A stretch of 11,413 bases of DNA from Parcubacteria group bacterium (GTDB lineage Bacteria > Patescibacteriota > Minisyncoccia > JACQLN01), in contig JACQLN010000047.1 in the NCBI GenBank assembly GCA_016204035.1, forward strand, positions 1 to 11,413, written 5' to 3'. A program made the translations under genes and the position numbers. Below the pieces are notes generated by a model. It had not been told where the DNA came from. It worked only from the letters and a program-made list of their open reading frames with translations, and did no database searches. Of the stretch, positions 6,144-11,413 are shown in pieces. How positions within the stretch are numbered: the first letter of the stretch is position 1; each line of letters starts with the position of its first letter.

Positions 6144-6587
6144 CTAGCGCCTATTTTTATCAGTTTCAAGATGGTTTTCTGTTATGGCCACAACATAGAG
6201 AGTTCGTTCTGGCTCAATATCAAAATAGAATATCCGTGCTTTTTGCTGCAGTTTGATTTCTTTGAGTTCAATGCCTTCGGCAATGCCTCTGTATAATTTT
6301 TTGTATTCTCCATCGTATCTCACGGGTATTCGGTCCACATAGTTTTTTTGGAAATCGGCCTCGGAACGGATTTTTGTCCCTATGATCTTAAGAGTTTCTA
6401 TTGCCTTTTTTGCTTTATTGCCGCCGAGTTCTGAAATCTCACACATTCTTTCGTTGTATTTTGCAAAAGAGATTACATAAGGAATTGCCTCAGGTGCTTC
6501 TGTGTCCTGAGGCAATTCTTGAGCGATTTGAGAAAGTTTGTCCATTTCATCGCTCGGCTCTGTGGCTTGCTTTGGAATATCGGTCAT
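6144..6587 (-). CDS. Probable toxin partner of the DUF4065 antitoxin (possibly RelE-like)
   Basis: 147 residues; its ATG overlaps the stop of the upstream DUF4065 gene in an ATGA, so the two are translated together. The first 35 residues are acidic and probably disordered. The rest (YVISFAKYNERM at 37-48, ELGGNKAKKAIETLK at 53-67, then the C-terminal strands KARIFYFDIEPERTLYVVAI at 116-135) has the helix-then-beta-sheet order of RelE/ParE/HigB-like toxins. ARIFYFDIEP is the usual RIFYY-type strand of that superfamily. RelE-type proteins cut mRNA on the ribosome and ParE-type proteins poison gyrase; I cannot say which applies, or whether this one is toxic. The gene position next to a Panacea protein is the best evidence for a toxin role. 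Confidence 0.6.
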   Translation of the reverse strand: MTDIPKQATEPSDEMDKLSQIAQELPQDTEAPEAIPYVISFAKYNERMCEISELGGNKAKKAIETLKIIGTKIRSEADFQKNYVDRIPVRYDGEYKKLYRGIAEGIELKEIKLQQKARIFYFDIEPERTLYVVAITENHLETDKNRR

Positions 6588-7075
6588 TTGTGCTTCTTGG
6601 TCTCTTCTAGTTTTTCAGAGTAGTAGTTTTTCATTGATTCAAGGGATATTTCATTTTCTGAGTTTTCATAATGCTGAAGGCCTTTTCGTGCTTCTCGCCA
6701 CGGCTCTTCAGAGTGAGTGAGTATTTCCAAATAACCAGCATCTAGTTTTCCGTATGCGTTCCACACAGTATCAAGAAGTTCTTTTGACTTACCCGAAATG
6801 TTAAGCGTGTCTGGTTTTATCTCTTCCTGTATCGGCTCAAACCCGAACTTTTTATATTGCACATACAAACTGCGAACTGCTGGCCCGTGCACCCACGCTT
6901 CAATCGGCTCACTGAAGAGTTTCTTGTTATTCAATACCAAAGACCAGGCCTGTGCATAATAGACCAGTTTTTGGAGCTTTTTATTCGTTATCGGCTCTTT
7001 CTCTTGGCTTGCGAGGTATAAGAAATATCGGCCTACATCCTGTGCCTTTAGAGTTCTTGAGGAGTGTAAAGCCAT
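6584..7075 (-). CDS. DUF4065 (Panacea/SocA-like) antitoxin
   Basis: 163 residues with the DUF4065 (Panacea, PanA) hallmarks: ITNKKLQKLVYYAQAW (29-44) and EPIEAWVHGPAVRSLY (56-71), then a charged C-terminal helix. The same domain is found in phage GepA and Caulobacter SocA. Panacea proteins are antitoxins that pair with many unrelated toxins encoded beside them, so this gene defines a two-gene toxin-antitoxin operon with the following gene (4-base overlap). The ATG at 7075 has no Shine-Dalgarno; a TATAAA ends 7 bases upstream, implying a leaderless or near-leaderless transcript. The pair may stabilise the locus or act in phage defence; that part is inference. Confidence 0.82.
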   Translation of the reverse strand: MALHSSRTLKAQDVGRYFLYLASQEKEPITNKKLQKLVYYAQAWSLVLNNKKLFSEPIEAWVHGPAVRSLYVQYKKFGFEPIQEEIKPDTLNISGKSKELLDTVWNAYGKLDAGYLEILTHSEEPWREARKGLQHYENSENEISLESMKNYYSEKLEETKKHK

Positions 7076-7082
7076 AAGTACT

Positions 7083-7088
7083 TTTATA
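7083..7088 (-). promoter_or_regulatory. Candidate -10 box of the Panacea operon
   Basis: TATAAA on the minus strand, 7 bases before the ATG at 7075, with no clear -35. The spacing equals that at recO. The nearby 7089-7174 gap holds only a 6-bp palindrome TGTCGT-ATTA-ACGACA (7136-7151), possibly an operator or a weak terminator for the nuclease gene. Confidence 0.4.
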
Positions 7089-7174
7089 GTAACAATTTAG
7101 TAAAGAAAAGTGAAGAGTTGGATTAAACACCGCTTTGTCGTATTAACGACACCATCAAAAATTAAGATGGGGGG

Positions 7175-7606
7175 TCATTTTTTATAAACAATAAAATACG
7201 GCAACTTATCCAAACCAATATAATTAAACATTTTATAGTTTGCCCTTCTAGCTTTTACTGACAACTGATATTTTCTTAGATTATTTTTGGGTACAAATGG
7301 ATAAAATCTTATTTCCTGTCTTTCTATATCCCTTTCTTTCCACCTAAAATTAACGAATATCGGCGGAGTAATAAATCCAGCTTTTAAAACTTTATCCATA
7401 ATATCCCAACCAGCTCCAAATATAACTCCTTTCGGTTTGCTTTGATTTGTCTTAACCTGTGCACGAAAAGAACACCCTGTGCATTGAATATCATATAAAG
7501 GATAATTAGGAGGTAATCCTATTAACCTTCTTTGACAGTTCGGACAAATAATTAAATCTATTATTTCTTTTTCACCCAAATCTCCAGATCGTTTGTTTGA
7601 AACCAT
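7175..7606 (-). CDS. DpnI-like / Dam-replacing-type PD-(D/E)xK nuclease
   Basis: 143 residues from ATG 7606, 4 bases after the ileS stop. A longer reading would run into ileS codons and is rejected. The pattern follows the DpnI catalytic domain: a zinc ribbon C21-P-N-C24 with C42-T-G-C45, the active-site D39 just before the second Cys pair, Q50-V-K52, a glycine-rich GVIFGAGWDIMDKVLK (60-74), FYPFVPKNNL (101-110) and ARRANY (119-124). DpnI's D53, E64 and K66 have the same spacing as D39, Q50 and K52, so glutamine replaces the metal-binding glutamate. QxK active sites occur in Mrr-type nucleases, so activity is still possible. The DNA-recognising winged-helix C-terminal domain of DpnI is absent. 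DpnI cuts methylated GATC; the target here is unknown. No methylase is nearby. Confidence 0.7.
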   Translation of the reverse strand: MVSNKRSGDLGEKEIIDLIICPNCQRRLIGLPPNYPLYDIQCTGCSFRAQVKTNQSKPKGVIFGAGWDIMDKVLKAGFITPPIFVNFRWKERDIERQEIRFYPFVPKNNLRKYQLSVKARRANYKMFNYIGLDKLPYFIVYKK

Positions 7607-7610
7607 AAAT

Positions 7611-10600
7611 TTATACTTTCTTAATCCCCACTTCAATCTCGTAACCGTTGTGGTTCCAGGTTTTATGGACAAGAAAACTGTCGGCAACGGCGATGCCGGA
7701 AACGATCTTGTGGGCGCGGGTGTCGGCGACAATAACTTTTTCCCAACGATCCAAGAGTTCTCTAAAATCTCCACCGGCACGGACATCGTAGTATAAAATT
7801 ATTTTGTCTTCGGGAGTCAGCTGGGCTTCGCGGCGCATCTCGTTGATGTTGCGCGTGAGTTCACGCACCAGACCTTCCTCTTTTAATTCGGCAGTAAGTT
7901 CGGTGTCCAAAACCACGCTGTCTTTAACTACCTTTCTGTCGCTTAGAACTTTTTTTACATTCAGTTCTTCGGCCACCAAATACAAAACATTGCCAACTAA
8001 ATTGTAATCCGAAGGCGAAAGGTATAAGGCATTTAACGGTTGTCTAACCCTAAGGCCAGACCTGGCTCGCTCAGCGAGCCCCAAAGCCACCACTGCTCGG
8101 GCTTTGTCCATCACCTTCATTACCTCTGATTTCTTGATTTGAGTTTTCTTAATAGGCCACCTTTCTAAATGAACGCTTTGAGAGATACAAGATCCAGGTT
8201 CTAAGTTCTTGAGATTTTGATACAGCCACTCCGCCAAAAACGGCATAAACGGCGCCAACAGCACGGCTGTGCGTTTCAAAACTTCCGTTAAAGTATTTTG
8301 GGCGGCCAGTTTTTCGCCGTCCATGTTTTGTTTCTGAAATTTGCGGCGGCTGCGTCGGATATACCAATTGGAAAGCTCATCCACAAAATCTTCGATAGCC
8401 CGCGCGGCCGAAGTTATATTGTAAGCTTCAAAGTATCCCGACACCTCCGTTTCTAAATTATCCAAACGCTCTAAAACCCATTTATCTAAAATATCCGGCC
8501 GGGCCGAGAGCGCGGCCGGAGCGCGGTCGTGATAGGTTTCTAAAAATAAAAAGGAATTTACCAAAGTGTCGGCAAAACGGCGCTTTTTATTTTCAATATC
8601 GCGCAAATTAAAAAGTTTATTGTCGCCGGGCGTGTTCACGGCGTAAAAATACCAACGCATCGCGTCAAAGCCGACTTTCTCGCCCACACTCCAGGGATCC
8701 ACGATATTGCCTTTGGATTTAGACATTTTCTCGCCCTTGTCGTCTAAAACATGGTTCAAGCTGATAACGTTCTTAAAAGGCGCGCCCTCGCCCAGAGCGG
8801 TTGAAACGGCCAATAAAGTGTAAAACCAGCCGCGAGTTTGGTCTATGGCTTCGCAAATATAATCCGCTGGAAACTCACTTTTGTTTAATTTTTGATTTTT
8901 GCTTGCCCCTCGTAGCTTTAGCGAAGTGGGGATTTTTGATTTCTTATTTTGTGAAGCCCACGGCATCGCCCCCGAATCAAACCAAACATCAACCAGGTCT
9001 TTGACCCGTTCCATTTTGCCCGAACACTTGGAACATTTAAGCGATACGGCGTCCACATACGGCCGATGCAAATCCAAATTGCCTCCGGCGTCGTAGGGCC
9101 AGTTGTTCAGCTTAAATTCGGCAAACTCGGCGGTGCCTAAAACCAAGGAGGAATTTTTTACGGTAGTTTGGTAGGCCAACTCGGTTTCATCTAAACCCCA
9201 TACTCCGCCGGAGGTTTGGATTAAAAACAAAGGATCCATGTGGCTGACCACGATTATTTTCTTACCCAAGTGTTTTTTTGAAACTTCCAGCGTAAAATCG
9301 CGCACTCGGCCAGCCACGTCCAGCCAAGATTCGCCCTGCGGCGCCGGGCGCGCAAACCTGTCTTTGAATGAACCGAAATAATTTTGATACTCCGCCACCG
9401 GCCGGCCGCTAAACTCGCCGGTGTTTATTTCGCGCAGCCGCGGGTCAAAAATTATATTTTTTATTTTAAGTTCGTCGGCCACAATCTGCGCCGTTTCCCG
9501 AGCCCGTAAAAGATCCGAGGAATATATAGCCGCTATTTTTTCTCCCGACCGCGGCTTAATTTTTTTAACCGACGCCAACACCTGCTTCCGGCCGCGCTCT
9601 GTTAGAGGATTTAACTTCTGTTCGGGATACGAACTGCAAAAACCTTTTATGTTGGATTCGGCTTCGCCGTGGCGCATTAAAATCAAAGTGGCCGGCGCAT
9701 CGGCGCGGTTTTTATTTAGATCTTCCAGCGAACCTACTACCTGCCGATGATCACATTTTTTACATTCCCACACCGGCAAAGGCGTGCCCCAGTATCTTTC
9801 GCGGCTCAAAGCCCAGTCTTTAACTTCCCTAAGCCATTCCCCGAACCGGCCCTCTTTTAAGTGCTCGGGCACCCAGTTTATTTTTTGATTGTTTTTTATA
9901 AGCTGGTGCCTTAGAGCCGACATTTTTATAAACCAGCTGGCTTGGGCATAATAAAGCAGGGGCGATTTGCAACGCCAGCAAAAAGGATACTCGTGGCTGT
10001 AATCGGATTCGTTAAAAAGCAAGTTTTGTTTTTTTAGGTAAAATAGAATGGCTTTTTTCGTCACGGCGTCTTTTCGACCTTCGCTGACAACAGCCAAACC
10101 GGCCACAATAGGAACCGATTTTACAAAAATACCCTCGCGATCCACGGTATGGAACTTGGGTAGGCCCACCCGAGCGCCCAGTTCAAAATCGTCCACACCG
10201 TACATCACCGCGGTATGCACCAAACCAGTGCCTTCCTCGGTGCTCACAAAATCGGCTTCGTAAACTCGGTACGACCGGGTTGATTTCAATTCCTTGACCT
10301 TAAATAGTGGTTCATATTCCATCTTACCAAGGTCTGACCTTGGTAAGATTTTAATGATCTTATGGTTTCGGCCCGCAAAAATATTTTCCACCAAATCCTT
10401 GGCTAAAATATACTTTTCGCCATCTGATTCCACTTCAACGTAATCAATTTTAGACCCAAAAGCTAAAGCCACATTGCCCGGCAAGGTCCAGGGCGTGGTC
10501 GTCCAAGCTAAAAGATAAGTATCAGGCGCGCCCACCACCTTAAATTTTACCGTAACCGATTTGTCGGTCACGGTTTCGTAGCCCTGGGCCACCTCGTGGC

Positions 10601-11156
10601 TGGAAATAGGCGTGCCGCAACGAACGCAAAAAGGCACAATTTTATAATCTTTAACTAAAAGATTTTTATCCCAAATTCTTTTGATTACGTTCCAAACATT
10701 TTCAATGTACCGGGGCTCGTAAGTTATGTACGGCCTTTTAAGGTCCAGCCAAAAACCCATGCGGCGGGTCATTTTTTCCCATTCGTCTTTGTACTGCCAA
10801 ACCGATTTTTGGCATTCTCGGTTAAACTGGGCGATGCCGTATTTTTCAACCTCGCGCTTGTTTTTTAAGCCCAATTTTTTTTCCACCTCAATCTCCACCG
10901 GCAGGCCGTGAGTGTCCCAGCCGGCCCGGCGCAAAACATAACGCCCTTTCATGGTTTGATACCGGCAGATAACGTCTTTGAACGACCGCGCCAAAATATG
11001 GTGGATGCCTGGCCGGCCGTTGGCCGTGGGCGGGCCTTCGTAAAAAACAAACGGCCGGCCGTTTTTTGTGGCGGCTAGCGTCTTTTCAAAAACCTCGTTA
11101 TCTTCCCAGAACTTAAGCGTTTTTTCCTCTTCTTTTATTAAGTCAATCTGGCGCAT
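7611..11156 (-). CDS. ileS: Isoleucyl-tRNA synthetase with an inserted histidine-phosphatase domain
   Basis: 1181 residues; it charges tRNA-Ile with isoleucine. The HIGH-type motif is GIHH (50-53) after FYEGPPTANGRP, the CP1 editing domain contains TTTPWTLPGN (219-228), GTGLVH and YGVDDFELG, and KMSKS is at 810-814. GTPISSHEVAQGY (181-193) is typical of the eukaryote-like type 2 IleRS, the class often insensitive to mupirocin. DQTRGW (772-777) precedes the KMSKS, and an anticodon-binding domain follows (about 890-1060). Zinc-ligand pairs CWRC (393-396), CKKC (465-468) and CSKC (708-711) are present. Between CKKC and CSKC lies an extra domain of about 205 residues (486-694) with no counterpart in ordinary IleRS. 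A second small insert occurs at about 736-758. The ATG at 11156 has no Shine-Dalgarno; TATAAA lies 17 bases upstream. The DpnI-like gene follows after 4 bases and is probably cotranscribed. Confidence 0.95.
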   Translation of the reverse strand: MRQIDLIKEEEKTLKFWEDNEVFEKTLAATKNGRPFVFYEGPPTANGRPGIHHILARSFKDVICRYQTMKGRYVLRRAGWDTHGLPVEIEVEKKLGLKNKREVEKYGIAQFNRECQKSVWQYKDEWEKMTRRMGFWLDLKRPYITYEPRYIENVWNVIKRIWDKNLLVKDYKIVPFCVRCGTPISSHEVAQGYETVTDKSVTVKFKVVGAPDTYLLAWTTTPWTLPGNVALAFGSKIDYVEVESDGEKYILAKDLVENIFAGRNHKIIKILPRSDLGKMEYEPLFKVKELKSTRSYRVYEADFVSTEEGTGLVHTAVMYGVDDFELGARVGLPKFHTVDREGIFVKSVPIVAGLAVVSEGRKDAVTKKAILFYLKKQNLLFNESDYSHEYPFCWRCKSPLLYYAQASWFIKMSALRHQLIKNNQKINWVPEHLKEGRFGEWLREVKDWALSRERYWGTPLPVWECKKCDHRQVVGSLEDLNKNRADAPATLILMRHGEAESNIKGFCSSYPEQKLNPLTERGRKQVLASVKKIKPRSGEKIAAIYSSDLLRARETAQIVADELKIKNIIFDPRLREINTGEFSGRPVAEYQNYFGSFKDRFARPAPQGESWLDVAGRVRDFTLEVSKKHLGKKIIVVSHMDPLFLIQTSGGVWGLDETELAYQTTVKNSSLVLGTAEFAEFKLNNWPYDAGGNLDLHRPYVDAVSLKCSKCSGKMERVKDLVDVWFDSGAMPWASQNKKSKIPTSLKLRGASKNQKLNKSEFPADYICEAIDQTRGWFYTLLAVSTALGEGAPFKNVISLNHVLDDKGEKMSKSKGNIVDPWSVGEKVGFDAMRWYFYAVNTPGDNKLFNLRDIENKKRRFADTLVNSFLFLETYHDRAPAALSARPDILDKWVLERLDNLETEVSGYFEAYNITSAARAIEDFVDELSNWYIRRSRRKFQKQNMDGEKLAAQNTLTEVLKRTAVLLAPFMPFLAEWLYQNLKNLEPGSCISQSVHLERWPIKKTQIKKSEVMKVMDKARAVVALGLAERARSGLRVRQPLNALYLSPSDYNLVGNVLYLVAEELNVKKVLSDRKVVKDSVVLDTELTAELKEEGLVRELTRNINEMRREAQLTPEDKIILYYDVRAGGDFRELLDRWEKVIVADTRAHKIVSGIAVADSFLVHKTWNHNGYEIEVGIKKV
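8906..8931. repeat. Imperfect palindrome within a small ileS insertion
   Basis: A 26-base sequence beginning CCCCTCG and ending GTGGGG pairs with itself at 18 of 26 positions around GCTTTAGC. In the ileS reading frame it encodes PTSLKLRG inside a stretch (about 736-758) that other IleRS proteins lack. This looks like a small palindromic element that entered the coding sequence in frame and is tolerated on the protein surface. Confidence 0.45.
9075..9701 (-). other. Histidine phosphatase (phosphoglycerate-mutase-like) domain inside IleRS
   Basis: Codons about 486-694 of ileS encode a full histidine-phosphatase domain. The catalytic site is complete: R495-H496-G497 in LILMRHGEAE (phosphohistidine nucleophile), R551 in YSSDLLRARETA, E576 in the LREINTGEFSGR motif, and the second histidine H639 in VVSHMDPL. 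The reading frame is open across both junctions. IleRS sequence resumes at DLHRPYVDAVSLKC exactly where the shorter enzymes continue after a GSLEDL-type turn. The domain therefore replaces a short surface loop next to the zinc ribbon. Its substrate is not predictable; small phosphoesters, phosphoproteins or nucleotides are all possible for this superfamily. Confidence 0.93.
10321..10349. repeat. Perfect 13-bp inverted repeat inside ileS
   Basis: ATCTTACCAAGGT, a 3-base CTG loop, and ACCTTGGTAAGAT: a perfect stem in the coding sequence of the editing domain, encoding ILPRSDLGKM (270-279). The protein alignment to ordinary IleRS seems to keep its length here. It may be a palindromic repeat that overwrote codons, or chance; a 13-bp perfect stem is long for chance. 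Confidence 0.6.
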
Positions 11157-11173
11157 CTTTTTGTACTGATGTA

Positions 11174-11179
11174 TTTATA
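11174..11179 (-). promoter_or_regulatory. Candidate -10 box of ileS
   Basis: TATAAA (minus) 17 bases before the ileS ATG, preceded by AAGGT; no good -35 is visible. I see no T-box leader (no specifier stem or conserved T-box sequence) in the short gap up to the terminator of the previous gene. Confidence 0.4.
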
Positions 11180-11239
11180 ACCTTAGCTAAAAAAGAGATT
11201 TTAGTAAAATATTGGCGATGTTTGATTTTATATTTTATG

Positions 11240-11281
11240 AAAAAAATTAGCCCCATTCCGACGGATCGGAACAGGGCTAAT
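11240..11281 (-). terminator. Intrinsic terminator of the gene at the right edge
   Basis: On the minus strand ATTAGCCC pairs with GGGCTAAT (11274-11281 with 11246-11253), extended inward by TTCCG/CGGAA, and is followed by seven Ts (the A-run at 11240-11246). A textbook Rho-independent terminator, 34 bases past the stop codon of the partial gene. Confidence 0.85.
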
Positions 11282-11294
11282 GGCTAAGTTCAAA

Positions 11295-11308
11295 GGGACT
11301 GAAGTCCC
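11295..11308 (-). repeat. Small hairpin just after the partial right-edge gene
   Basis: GGGAC-TTCA-GTCCC on the minus strand, a 5-bp stem with a 4-base loop, 7 bases after the stop codon. DGR variable regions are often followed at this distance by a short GC-rich stem with a 4-base loop. As a separate intrinsic terminator follows, this stem is not needed for termination. Confidence 0.5.
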
Positions 11309-11315
11309 GAGGATC

Positions 11316-11413
11316 TTAGTGTTGAGAACTAACTTGCGGCACGGCGAACGCGAACCCGCCATCACGATCCCACCTGCCGTCAGGCCCGTCGTTGCACGCG
11401 TAGAGCCAGCGAC
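11316..11413 (-). CDS. C-terminal 31 residues of a gene cut by the right edge; possible DGR-type variable protein
   Basis: Reading upstream from TAA at 11318-11316 the frame is open to the window edge and encodes RWLYACNDGPDGRWDRDG followed by GFAFAVPQVSSQH. The Trp/Asp/Gly/Arg-rich stretch followed by a conserved-looking hydrophobic end resembles the C-terminus of CLec-fold (FGE-like) proteins that DGRs diversify in CPR bacteria. Its sequence is unlike the VR at 3851-3963, so the template in this window would not serve it. Too little is visible to name the protein; the open frame, stop, hairpin and terminator support a real gene end. Confidence 0.55.
   Translation of the reverse strand, partial: RWLYACNDGPDGRWDRDGGFAFAVPQVSSQH

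Noticed and set aside
7607..7786. N-terminal extension of the DpnI-like reading frame back to 7786
   Set aside because: It lies wholly inside the ileS C-terminal codons in another frame and has no nuclease-like features; ATG 7606 just after the ileS stop gives a protein that matches the family.
8064..8080. Palindrome GGCTCGCT-C-AGCGAGCC in ileS
   Set aside because: It encodes the ordinary LAERARSGL stretch seen at this place in IleRS proteins, with no insertion; probably codon coincidence.
1..11413. tRNA, rRNA or CRISPR array
   Set aside because: No cloverleaf, rRNA-like stretch or regularly spaced repeats were seen on either strand by eye.

Overview
The window looks like a fragment of a Patescibacteria (CPR) genome, probably from the Parcubacteria side. 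The reasons are an eukaryote-like (type 2) isoleucyl-tRNA synthetase, short intergenic gaps, several genes with a -10 box almost touching the start codon and no Shine-Dalgarno, and a diversity-generating retroelement (DGR) whose target protein resembles a family I know from CPR genomes. TGA is read as stop here (several genes end in TGA), so this is not a lineage that recodes UGA as glycine. The assignment is inference from content; no marker was searched.

Layout. At the left edge is the N-terminal part of recO (minus). It is divergent from a membrane glycosyltransferase (plus, 540-2129); the gap between them holds two inverted-repeat structures. Positions 2101-4522 form a complete DGR: reverse transcriptase (minus), an Avd-like four-helix-bundle protein (plus, so divergent from the RT), a template repeat (TR, 3458-3570), a GC-rich hairpin terminator, and the target gene (minus) whose last codons are the variable repeat (VR, 3851-3963). 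TR and VR differ at 18 of 113 positions, and all 18 are adenines in the sense-strand TR. This is the A-specific signature of mutagenic retrohoming.

Next come msrB and a secreted or membrane-anchored alpha/beta hydrolase in one tight minus-strand pair. They are followed by a two-gene toxin-antitoxin-like operon (DUF4065/Panacea antitoxin plus a small partner, ATGA overlap), a DpnI-like PD-(D/E)xK nuclease, and a very long ileS (1181 codons). The ileS carries a whole histidine-phosphatase (phosphoglycerate-mutase-like) domain of about 200 residues, with all catalytic residues, inserted in its zinc-ribbon loop. At the right edge is an intrinsic terminator, a small hairpin and the last 31 codons of another gene. 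Its C-terminus looks like the end of a second C-type-lectin-fold variable protein, though its template is not in this window.

How they fit: the RT, Avd and TR RNA should act together to rewrite the end of the target gene, giving a family of binding surfaces from one locus. The other genes are housekeeping (recO, ileS, msrB), envelope-associated (glycosyltransferase, hydrolase) or defence/addiction-like (Panacea pair, DpnI-like nuclease). The strongest items are the DGR, with its odd divergent Avd, and the ileS-phosphatase fusion.
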